From: an uncultured Gammaproteobacteria bacterium
GTDB lineage: Bacteria; Pseudomonadota; Gammaproteobacteria; Pseudomonadales; DT-91
Direction of reading: 5' to 3'
NCBI GenBank assembly: GCA_929200485.1
Contig: CAKMZU010000074.1
Coordinates: 1 to 7,514 of the forward strand
Length of the DNA stretch: 7,514 nt
Position numbers and translations under genes: made by a program. The notes under the pieces are model-generated. The model had not been told where the DNA came from and ran no database searches. It was given only the letters and a program-made list of their open reading frames with translations. This document shows positions 1-6,341 of the stretch, piece after piece (position 1 is the stretch's first letter; every line of letters starts with the position of its first letter).

Positions 1-106
1 AGTATTGGTCCAACATCAAATCGCCAATAAATAACAGCCGAGAGGATTGAAACTGGCATTTTGTAAGATCAATCTTATCGATAAATGAAGTCATTGAAGC
101 AACCAT
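1..106 (-). CDS. hldE: N-terminus of heptose 7-phosphate kinase (HldE/RfaE type, PfkB fold), cut by the window edge
   Basis: Reading from the ATG at 106-104 toward base 1 gives 35 codons that leave the window still open. The end of this stretch reads LLFIGDLMLDQY. It matches the first strand and following motif of the ribokinase-type domain of HldE/RfaE, where E. coli has VVGDVMLDRY. The family phosphorylates D-glycero-beta-D-manno-heptose 7-phosphate at C1. In many gammaproteobacteria the same protein carries a C-terminal adenylyltransferase domain, but that part is not visible here, so the bifunctional form is assumed. The gene begins 11 bp after the gmhA stop, which fits co-transcription and the pathway. 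A second in-frame ATG at 94-92 would give a start at MTSFIDK. Neither ATG has a clear Shine-Dalgarno sequence, so the exact start is open. Family assignment is fairly firm; the symbol rests on motif plus neighbours. Confidence 0.8.
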   Translation of the reverse strand, partial: MVASMTSFIDKIDLTKCQFQSSRLLFIGDLMLDQY

Positions 107-111
107 GCAAA

Positions 112-120
112 TTATTATTA
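112..120 (-). other. Triple in-frame TAA stop at the end of gmhA
   Basis: The coding strand reads GAT TAA TAA TAA, three stop codons in a row in the gmhA frame. The heptose kinase start follows 5 bases later. Repeated stops guard against readthrough; here they may also be the chance result of a short TAA repeat. Confidence 0.8.
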
Positions 121-681
121 ATCACAATCGATCAGGTGGCATAAAAGGTGGGCGATCATGATGTGACTTTCTTGAACAATCGCAGTTCTAGGGCTTGGAA
201 TCGATAAGGTAACATCCGCGATATCGGAAAGCTTACCTCCAGTCCCCGTTAAGGCAATACTTTTAATATTTTTGGTTTTGGCCATCTCAACCGCTTTAAT
301 GATATTTGCGGAGTTACCGGAGGTAGAAATACCAATAAATATATCGCCCGCTTGCCCCAAACCCTGTAGCTGGCGAGAGAATACCTGCTCATAGCCGTAA
401 TCATTTGCGATGGCAGTTAATGCGGAGGTATCTGTGGTTAAGGCGATACCCGGTAATGAAGGCCTTTCTTTTTCAAATCGGCCAACCAATTCTGCTGCCA
501 TGTGCTGAGCATCGGCAGCACTTCCACCATTACCAGCAATGAGGATTTTATTGCCGTTATTTAGGGCTTGCCTACAGTTTTTAGCAACAGCTGCTAGTTG
601 ATTCATAAAATCAGGGTCATCCAACAGGGCTTGCTTCGCCTGAATACTTTGGGCAATGTGTGATTTTATCTGTTCAATCAA
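118..681 (-). CDS. gmhA: Phosphoheptose isomerase (sedoheptulose 7-phosphate isomerase)
   Basis: The 187-residue product is a single SIS domain, close to the usual length of GmhA (192 in E. coli). It converts sedoheptulose 7-phosphate to D-glycero-D-manno-heptose 7-phosphate in the cytoplasm, the first step of ADP-heptose synthesis for the LPS inner core. Visible motifs are the phosphate loop GNGGSAADAQH (50-60), STSGNS (119-124) and the C-terminal QESH...H segment (170-178). H60, E64, Q170 and H178 fall where the metal and catalytic residues of the family lie. The related SIS protein DiaA is the main alternative, but the adjacent gmhB and heptose-kinase genes favour GmhA. The start is TTG at 681-679, inside the end of gmhB (8-bp overlap). 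No ATG or GTG lies close by in frame, and the next Met (residue 26) would remove the N-terminal helix. Three consecutive TAA codons end the gene. Confidence 0.93.
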   Translation of the reverse strand: MIEQIKSHIAQSIQAKQALLDDPDFMNQLAAVAKNCRQALNNGNKILIAGNGGSAADAQHMAAELVGRFEKERPSLPGIALTTDTSALTAIANDYGYEQVFSRQLQGLGQAGDIFIGISTSGNSANIIKAVEMAKTKNIKSIALTGTGGKLSDIADVTLSIPSPRTAIVQESHIMIAHLLCHLIDCD

Positions 682-1225
682 GGTCGTTAATCCAGCGTTC
701 GAGTTCAGGCATGGCTGCCTCTAGGCTAGGCACTATAAGGCTTTCATCAGGGTGTTGTAAAGGTTGATCCCCTAACTTTTGTGTAACCAAAACGGGCAAT
801 GTTAACCCTGCACTCAACGCAGCTTTGACATCGCTGATTTTATCGCCAATCATCAGGCTGTTTTTGACATCAATATTGAAGCGCTCAATGGCTTTTTTTA
901 GCATGCCAATTTTGGGTTTGCGACATTCGCATTCCCCTGTAATGTCGGGGTGATGAGGGCAGTGGTAGGTGGCAGTAATCTCAATGCCTCTTTGAGCAAA
1001 CTGGTCACTCAGCCAGTTTGTGAGCGTTTGAAAATCTTGTTCCGTGTAGAATCCGCGAGCGATGCCTGACTGATTGGTCACCACAATAATCAGAAACCCC
1101 TTATCCTGAAAAAGCCGGCAAAGCTTAAATATACCAGGGATAAACTCAACATCTTCAGGTTTGTAGAGATAGTGTTTGTCCACATTGATAATGCCATCTC
1201 GATCGAGAAATAGCGCTTTATCCAT
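674..1225 (-). CDS. gmhB: D-glycero-D-manno-heptose 1,7-bisphosphate 7-phosphatase
   Basis: This 183-residue HAD-superfamily (HAD-IIIA) phosphatase removes the 7-phosphate from heptose 1,7-bisphosphate. The catalytic DRDG motif supplies D8 (nucleophile) and D10 (acid/base). TNQSG (50-54) is HAD motif II, and K103 with IGDKISD (D128) makes up motifs III and IV. C89, H91, C99 and C101 form the zinc site typical of GmhB. The loop between H91 and C99 is shorter than I recall for E. coli GmhB. The enzyme family includes forms that prefer the beta anomer (ADP-heptose route) and the alpha anomer (GDP-heptose route). The adjacent HldE-like gene points to the beta anomer, but that is inference. The ATG at 1225-1223 is preceded by AGGT about 11 bases upstream. 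The gene lies 16 bp after the aldo/keto reductase gene and overlaps gmhA by 8 bp. Confidence 0.93.
   Translation of the reverse strand: MDKALFLDRDGIINVDKHYLYKPEDVEFIPGIFKLCRLFQDKGFLIIVVTNQSGIARGFYTEQDFQTLTNWLSDQFAQRGIEITATYHCPHHPDITGECECRKPKIGMLKKAIERFNIDVKNSLMIGDKISDVKAALSAGLTLPVLVTQKLGDQPLQHPDESLIVPSLEAAMPELERWINDLD
679..681 (-). other. TTG start codon of gmhA inside the end of gmhB
   Basis: The gmhB coding strand ends with CTTGATTGA: TTG opens gmhA and the final TGA closes gmhB in a different frame. The region just upstream has only a weak purine stretch (GGA, about 9 bases before TTG). The overlap suggests that ribosomes finishing gmhB reinitiate on gmhA, which would hold the two enzymes at a linked ratio. 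That is inferred from the layout, not shown. Confidence 0.6.
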
Positions 1226-1241
1226 TATTATTTTTTACCTG

Positions 1242-2042
1242 TTAAATTGTTTTGCCTGTCAGGGCATCAATATTTTCTTGCAAATGTTTTGGGTTGGTTG
1301 TGCCTATAACAGCGGAACATAGACTGTTATGAGCAAACAAGGTGCTAAACGTAGCTTTAAGCGTGGCTTGCTTATTATCGGTCGTCAACGCGTGCCCTGA
1401 ATTAAATATTTTTTTCAAAAGGATACTTTTACCCTGATCTTCTGCATAATCAAACAAACTGTTTTCAGCGGGGTAGTCCAGGCTTGCCGCCATCATAATG
1501 CAATCGAAGAATGTCAAAGCCCTTTCACCACCCTCAACCGTTTTGGTTGACATACCGGTTGCTCGAACTAATCCTGACTGTTTCTTTTTATCGAATAAGG
1601 TAATGACTTCATCTGTGAGATTTTGAACATCTTGCCCATCGGAGTGGAGCAGCCAAACATCCAGATAATCGGTGTTTAGCGTGCGTAAACTGTTCTCAAG
1701 CTGTTTTTCAAGACTTTTAATCGAGTAATCATAATGACTGCTGTCCGACTGCGTATCATAAGACTCACCCGCTTTGCTGATGAGTGTTAATGAATGTCGG
1801 CATTTGCTTTTTTTTAAGAATTCACCAAGGCGTTGTTCTGCAATGCCATAGGCTGGTGCAGTATCAAGGGTTGTTATTCCGTGATCTAACGCGTTAAGAA
1901 TTAAATCCGCCATTTGACTATCGGTTGGTAAGTCAAAGGCTGTGGGATATTTAACCGATTGGTTTCGACCAAACTTCACAGTGCCCAAGGCTAGTTGCGA
2001 AAGAGCAACATCGGTTTTGGCAAGCGGTTTTTTTGTTAACAT
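1242..2042 (-). CDS. Aldo/keto reductase family protein
   Basis: The 266-residue product is an NAD(P)H-dependent oxidoreductase of the aldo/keto reductase (TIM-barrel) superfamily. The four catalytic residues are all visible: D60 and Y65 in TLDTAPAYG, K90 in LISKAG, and H133 in LLHSDG. The C-terminal AVIGTTNPKHLQEN (244-257) is the segment that binds the cofactor phosphate and adenosine. It is shorter than the roughly 300-330 residues common in the family, but the core is complete. The substrate cannot be read from the sequence. Its position between a FAD oxidoreductase and two heptose genes suggests a sugar or sugar-derived carbonyl, which is only inference. The ATG at 2042-2040 follows the oxidoreductase stop by 26 bp, with a weak AGAG about 11 bases upstream. 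gmhB begins 16 bp after its stop. Confidence 0.9.
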   Translation of the reverse strand: MLTKKPLAKTDVALSQLALGTVKFGRNQSVKYPTAFDLPTDSQMADLILNALDHGITTLDTAPAYGIAEQRLGEFLKKSKCRHSLTLISKAGESYDTQSDSSHYDYSIKSLEKQLENSLRTLNTDYLDVWLLHSDGQDVQNLTDEVITLFDKKKQSGLVRATGMSTKTVEGGERALTFFDCIMMAASLDYPAENSLFDYAEDQGKSILLKKIFNSGHALTTDNKQATLKATFSTLFAHNSLCSAVIGTTNPKHLQENIDALTGKTI

Positions 2043-2068
2043 CGAATCAATATCTCTACCATTAAAAA

Positions 2069-3262
2069 TTAATTGGGTGGGTTAGAGTCTAGAGGTGACC
2101 ATTTTGCTGACTCCCAGGGAGTCGGAGCTATGGTTACTTCAGGTAGCTGAATATTATTTCTAACGTTTTCAGAAGTTTGGGGTTTTTTATCTGTCTTTTC
2201 AATCTTGAGTAACTCAAGCACCTTATCAGCAAATCGTGGAGCAAAAGCCAGTTTAGTTGGGAAGCCTGTAATAACCCCTTGTTGGTTGTGGATAAATACA
2301 TCATCTGGTCGGAACAGGTTTAATTGTTTGGCTTCAGCTCTATCTATTCTAAAAGTTGCCATAGGCATTTGTTGCCAGTGGATCTCGGGGATAGATTTTG
2401 TAAGCCAGTCGGCTGCTTTTTGTTTTTGTTCAAGACTCGATAATTTATTGCCGGATTCCGCCAGCTCACCACCAATATACCAGACGGTTTCATCGTCTAA
2501 GGGATGAGAGGTAACTGTCATCAGGGGTTTGCTGCCTGAGGCAATAAAATGCGCAAATACCTTGGGTAGTTGGCCTTTAACCATAACCATGTGGAGCGGG
2601 CGTAATTGTTTTTTTGTACTATTGAATACCGATGAATCATTGCCCGTCCCAGCTGCCTGTAAAACAAAGCGCGTATTGAGTGCTAAATCATCCAATTGAT
2701 AAACATATCCATTGTCAGTCGCGATCAAATGATCATCAGAGAAATGATGCTTAACCATTAAATGACCATACCGTTGTTTAAAATTGGTTAAAAGGCTGGG
2801 AACATCCAAGACCCATTCATGGAGTTGATAGAGTGACGGCTTTTGTGTAATGCGCTGGTAATCATTCGATAAGTTATGAATATCAACTTTTGTTGTAAAG
2901 CCTGCGGCCAGTTTTGATCCTAAAAAACTCACTAATTGGCTATCAATCCCAGAGCTCGGTACAAAATAATGTGCCTTGCTTAAAATAGTCGTTTGGTTAA
3001 GCGAGGGCGACAATTCACCGTTTAGGTGTTGTTGCCAGATACTTGGCATTTGCCGAATTTGCTCAGTGGCTTTAGTGATTTTTCCGCCCAAAGCGAATTT
3101 GAGTCCACCGTGAATAATCCCTTGAGAGGCAACGGTTTGACCAGCGCCTAAGGCGTCTTTTTCAACTAAAAGACATCGAAAGCCAGCATCTGTTGCCTTG
3201 GCTAACGTCCAAAGCCCCGCAATGCCACCACCAACAATTAATAGGTCAATCGTTTTTTTCAT
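2069..3262 (-). CDS. FAD-dependent oxidoreductase, DAO (GlpD/L2HGDH-like) family
   Basis: The 397-residue product is a flavoprotein of the D-amino-acid oxidase/glycerol-3-phosphate dehydrogenase fold. The N-terminus has the dinucleotide-binding motif IVGGGIAG (9-16) followed by E34 in LLVEKD, which holds the FAD ribose. SQGIIHGG (46-53) matches the flavin-contact motif of the GlpD/DAO group. AAGTGN (203-208) is the second FAD contact, and GVITGFPTKLAFAPRFAD (329-346) is the typical C-terminal flavin-binding segment. A tail of about 45 residues follows, rich in Pro, Lys and Asn, with no recognised domain. There is no membrane segment or signal peptide. The electron donor is unknown; 2-hydroxy acids, glycerol phosphate and amino acids are all used in this family. 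Its ATG overlaps the stop of the upstream sensor kinase gene (ATGA), so translation is probably coupled. The aldo/keto reductase follows 26 bp downstream. Confidence 0.88.
   Translation of the reverse strand: MKKTIDLLIVGGGIAGLWTLAKATDAGFRCLLVEKDALGAGQTVASQGIIHGGLKFALGGKITKATEQIRQMPSIWQQHLNGELSPSLNQTTILSKAHYFVPSSGIDSQLVSFLGSKLAAGFTTKVDIHNLSNDYQRITQKPSLYQLHEWVLDVPSLLTNFKQRYGHLMVKHHFSDDHLIATDNGYVYQLDDLALNTRFVLQAAGTGNDSSVFNSTKKQLRPLHMVMVKGQLPKVFAHFIASGSKPLMTVTSHPLDDETVWYIGGELAESGNKLSSLEQKQKAADWLTKSIPEIHWQQMPMATFRIDRAEAKQLNLFRPDDVFIHNQQGVITGFPTKLAFAPRFADKVLELLKIEKTDKKPQTSENVRNNIQLPEVTIAPTPWESAKWSPLDSNPPN
3259..3262 (-). other. ATGA stop/start overlap between sensor kinase and FAD oxidoreductase
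   Basis: The coding strand reads CTTTCATGAAA: TGA ends the kinase and the overlapping ATG starts the oxidoreductase. This four-base overlap is a usual sign of translational coupling and places the kinase in the same transcript as the metabolic genes. Confidence 0.9.
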
Positions 3263-6162
3263 GAAAGGTCATCAGCTAAATCAATGAAGTCGGCATCGTC
3301 ACTATAGGATTCTTTTTTATAAAACCCTTTGTTGATTTTTTCCATGATCTCTTCAATGTTTTCTATGGTGAGTGGTTTGGTAATAAAATCATCCATGCCT
3401 GCCTCAAACGCTAACGTTTTGTATTCAGGGTTGGAATGGGCACTTAAGCCAATTATCACGGTTTGATCTTTATGGCCTTGCTGTTTTTTTCGGATAGCTT
3501 TGGTGGCCTCATAGCCATTAAGTTCGGGCATCTCGCAATCCATAAAAATTAAATCGATAAAGGTTGGCGATGATTTAAAGATGTTAAGGGCTTCAACACC
3601 ATTATTCGCAATTTTAGGAAGGTATTTAAGTTTTTTAAGCATGCCGACAATGACCATTTGGTTAACGGTGTTATCTTCGGCAATAATTATATTTAATAAA
3701 TTGTTTTTTTGCTCAGGTTCATCACTTTCAATGCCCATCGATTTTAGAAGGCTTCGATACAGCTGAAAGGTTGTAGAGGGTACTTCAAGTACCGTATGAA
3801 TCCCCCGTTTTATCATCTCGGATTTGGTCATGGTAAATCGAGATTTAGATAAGAGTGTGACGGTGGTGACAAAGTTATGATCAAGATTACTTTTACGAAC
3901 GGCTAGCTGAATTTCAGGGCTCAGCATATCTTCAGAAATTAATAATACTTGATAGGTATTATTGTCGCTGAGAAGAATTTCTGCGACCTTGTCTTTTGAC
4001 GTCACTATTTTACATATCATCCCCCAGGATTCAGTCAAGGCTTTAACCACATGAATGTAATCTGGGTGATTATCACAAAGCAGTATACGTCTGCCAGAAA
4101 GAATCTTTGAGCGATCAGTGAGCGAAACCAATTCTTTTTTGTGAGGCTTTAATAATCGAGCCGTAAACCAAAAAATTGTACTGTGATGCTGCTCATTAAG
4201 GTCAATACCAAAATCACCCTGCATTAATTCAACTAGCTGTTGGCTTAGTGTCAGGCCGAGTTCCTGACCTTTGTTTTTCGAAGGCCTTTCTTCGTGGAAA
4301 GGCTGAAGTAGGCTATCCCGATCCTGTTCTGTCATTAATAGCCCTTTGCTGATAATTTCAACACGTATTTCAAGGCTGTTGACGGTGGCTTTACCGGTTT
4401 GGAAAACATTCAGTAACACGCTACAGCCTTTAGATAAGCTAAATGCGTTATTTAACAGATTAATGGTGACCTGTCGTATTTTAGGGGCATCGCCTTTTAG
4501 CTGAAGTTGGGTTCCTGGCTGGATAAAGCCGGCAAAGTTGAGTTTTAGTTCAGTCGCTTTAAGCGCAGAAATAGTAATACAGTCATCAATAATTCGCTCA
4601 AGATTAAAATTTTTCGATTCCAGCTCCATTTTGCCGGATTCTATCTTTGAATAATCCATGAGGTCATTAATGACATTCAACAAGGATTTTGCCGATTTAT
4701 TGATGGATGAGACGAGATGATGCTGGTGTTGATCCAGTTGCGTATCCTCCAAAAGCTCCGTCATACCCAAAACACCATTCATTGGGGTGCGGATTTGATG
4801 GCTCATGGTGGCTAAAAATTCGCTCTTGGCCCGGCTTTCAATCTTGGCTTCATCGGCTTGTTGTTCAAGCTGCACTTCATTGAGTTTACTTTTGTAGACC
4901 TCAATGTTGGTCTGTGCTTTTTCTTCGGTAAGTTTAATGAGCTGGTGCGAAGTTTTAAGCTTTTCGTTATGAAGCAGACGCATTTTATCCGCCAATGCGA
5001 AGGCAAAAACCAGAATCATTGATGCATTACCAATGGAGGCATAACTGAATGCCCAGCGATTCCAGGAAACAACCCCAATGCTGGAGACAAAGTCGAAAAT
5101 AAAGCCCAGCGTACATAAAAAGATTGCCAGGGAAAAGAACCCAGCTGAAGTCACCCCTTGGTTACGGATATACAGGCCACAGTAAATCACGAAAAAATAG
5201 AAGGAAATAATAATCAGCATCAGCTGAGGGGAGAAAATAATGGGGTCATCACTGACACCCAGTACCAATATGGCCAACGAAGCCAACGTGCCGAAACCTA
5301 AAAGTCCTCGATGAAGCAGCACGGACCAGCGTTTTATATTGAGAAAGGAGATAGCAAAAAAACAAAGGCAAAGACACATACAAGCAGTGACGAAAGCATA
5401 GAGCGGCGTTTTAGGCCAATTACTTTCACTGCCAACAAATTGAAAGAAATGCCCTTCGTGCATGGAAATAAATAACCCAGTGAAAGAGCCAAATAAGACA
5501 AAGAGTAGGTGATTTCGCTCTCTGATCGAGAGAAAAATAAATAGGTTATAAAGCACTATCATAAGAAGTGCCCCGTATATCATGCCAAAAAAGACAATTT
5601 CTCTTGATTTTGCCTGCTGGAGTTCTTGTCTGTCCCAGAGTTTAAGTTTGAGCACGCGAGTGTATGAATGATCAATATCAAACAGAAGTGTGAGCGTTTC
5701 TTCCGGTTCAAGCTTAACTGGGTAGATTATTCTGCGGTAATTAATCGGGCGCTTGGCAAATTCGTGGCTGGTACCAATATCGAGAATTTGAGGTTCGAGC
5801 CCTTGGTTATCGATCAATGAATAGATGTCCATTGAGGTAATTGGAAAAGCAAACTCAACCAAGGGTATTTGGGGCTCAGAGCTTAAATTAGTAAACGTGA
5901 CTTTAAGCCAGGTATGGCCTTGTTTTGCAGGAAAGCGAGAGGATAAATTTTCAAGGGGCTGCCAATGAATAAAGGCTTGCTGGTTTTTATATTCATCAAT
6001 GGTCTTTATGTTGTCTTCAGAATAAAACGCACTGATTTTGATTGAATTGTCGAATTCATTGCTACCAAAAACCGTCAATTGCCATATGCAAAGCATCATT
6101 AGCAAAAATGAATGGGCGATAAGTCGAATTAAAACACCGTCAATATGCAATTTGCAGCTCAT
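3259..6162 (-). CDS. Membrane hybrid sensor histidine kinase with 7TMR-DISM input and two receiver domains
   Basis: The 967-residue protein starts with a hydrophobic signal/anchor (about 11-33). A periplasmic 7TMR-DISM extracellular domain follows (about 42-180; the family is thought to bind carbohydrate-like ligands). Next are seven membrane helices (about 190-395, with the signature YGALLMIVLYNLF) and a coiled coil (395-445). The HisKA domain (445-512) has phospho-acceptor H455, and the ATPase-like domain spans about 517-672. REC1 (691-810) is followed by REC2 (823-945) and an acidic tail. Oddities: residue 456 is Gln instead of the usual Glu; the G1 box reads SKGLL where DxGxG is expected; the G2 box is GQELGL; REC1 has S743 in place of the phospho-Asp and V794 in place of Lys. 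REC2 is intact (E829, D830, D875, S907, K929). No Hpt or DNA-binding domain is seen. An in-frame TAG two codons upstream makes the ATG at 6162-6160 the first possible start; its Shine-Dalgarno is poor (AAGGA, 18 bases away). Confidence 0.92.
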   Translation of the reverse strand: MSCKLHIDGVLIRLIAHSFLLMMLCIWQLTVFGSNEFDNSIKISAFYSEDNIKTIDEYKNQQAFIHWQPLENLSSRFPAKQGHTWLKVTFTNLSSEPQIPLVEFAFPITSMDIYSLIDNQGLEPQILDIGTSHEFAKRPINYRRIIYPVKLEPEETLTLLFDIDHSYTRVLKLKLWDRQELQQAKSREIVFFGMIYGALLMIVLYNLFIFLSIRERNHLLFVLFGSFTGLFISMHEGHFFQFVGSESNWPKTPLYAFVTACMCLCLCFFAISFLNIKRWSVLLHRGLLGFGTLASLAILVLGVSDDPIIFSPQLMLIIISFYFFVIYCGLYIRNQGVTSAGFFSLAIFLCTLGFIFDFVSSIGVVSWNRWAFSYASIGNASMILVFAFALADKMRLLHNEKLKTSHQLIKLTEEKAQTNIEVYKSKLNEVQLEQQADEAKIESRAKSEFLATMSHQIRTPMNGVLGMTELLEDTQLDQHQHHLVSSINKSAKSLLNVINDLMDYSKIESGKMELESKNFNLERIIDDCITISALKATELKLNFAGFIQPGTQLQLKGDAPKIRQVTINLLNNAFSLSKGCSVLLNVFQTGKATVNSLEIRVEIISKGLLMTEQDRDSLLQPFHEERPSKNKGQELGLTLSQQLVELMQGDFGIDLNEQHHSTIFWFTARLLKPHKKELVSLTDRSKILSGRRILLCDNHPDYIHVVKALTESWGMICKIVTSKDKVAEILLSDNNTYQVLLISEDMLSPEIQLAVRKSNLDHNFVTTVTLLSKSRFTMTKSEMIKRGIHTVLEVPSTTFQLYRSLLKSMGIESDEPEQKNNLLNIIIAEDNTVNQMVIVGMLKKLKYLPKIANNGVEALNIFKSSPTFIDLIFMDCEMPELNGYEATKAIRKKQQGHKDQTVIIGLSAHSNPEYKTLAFEAGMDDFITKPLTIENIEEIMEKINKGFYKKESYSDDADFIDLADDLS

Positions 6163-6195
6163 AGGCTAAAAGAGAAGAGGTCCTTGTTTTTTTGC

Positions 6196-6224
6196 ATTCT
6201 AGCAAGCCAATGATAGCTTAACAA
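6196..6224 (-). promoter_or_regulatory. Putative sigma70 promoter of the sensor kinase-heptose operon
   Basis: On the minus strand TTGTTA (6224-6219, 4 of 6 matches to the -35 consensus) is separated by exactly 17 bases from TAGAAT (6201-6196, 5 of 6 matches to the -10 consensus). Transcription would begin near 6189, giving a leader of about 27 bases that contains the only purine-rich stretch (AAGGA) before the kinase ATG. It lies immediately downstream of the terminator of the preceding gene, which is where an operon promoter would be expected. No operator palindrome stands out beside it. Confidence 0.55.
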
Positions 6225-6238
6225 ACGATAACATCTAC

Positions 6239-6267
6239 AAAAAAAGGCTTGGATTCTGCGTCCCAAG
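6239..6267 (-). terminator. Putative rho-independent terminator after the hypothetical gene
   Basis: On the minus strand CTTGGG (6267-6262) can pair with TCCAAG (6253-6248; five Watson-Crick pairs and one G-U) around a loop of 8 bases. CC and a run of seven T follow (6245-6239). The stem is short, so the strength is uncertain, but the T tract and the position, downstream of one gene and just upstream of a promoter, support it. It lies 95 bp after the present stop codon, and about 40 bp after the stop that would be used without the 59-bp duplication. Confidence 0.55.
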
Positions 6268-6341
6268 TGGCTGTTATGCGTGCAAAGCATTTTTGATATG
6301 AAAGTACTTTAGGGTTCAGCGTTCACTGGATCTGTTATTGA

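Noticed and set aside
64..77. Inverted repeat TAAGAT-CA-ATCTTA near the left edge as a terminator after gmhA
   Set aside because: It lies inside the start of the heptose kinase coding region, is AT-rich and has no T tract.
2205..2507. Plus-strand open frame of 100 codons
   Set aside because: It lies entirely opposite the well-supported FAD oxidoreductase gene and has no recognisable motif.
3581..3766. Plus-strand open frame of 61 codons
   Set aside because: Antisense to the REC2 region of the sensor kinase, with no motif or ribosome binding site.
4812..5006. Minus-strand open frame of 64 codons in another frame of the sensor kinase
   Set aside because: It covers the Lys/Glu-rich coiled coil of the kinase in a shifted frame; its basic composition is a by-product of that codon use.
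6301..6310. Perfect 10-bp palindrome AAAGTACTTT as an operator
   Set aside because: It is more than 75 bp upstream of the putative -35 box, is AT-rich, short and single, and overlaps the older stop codon of the hypothetical gene; chance is enough to explain it.
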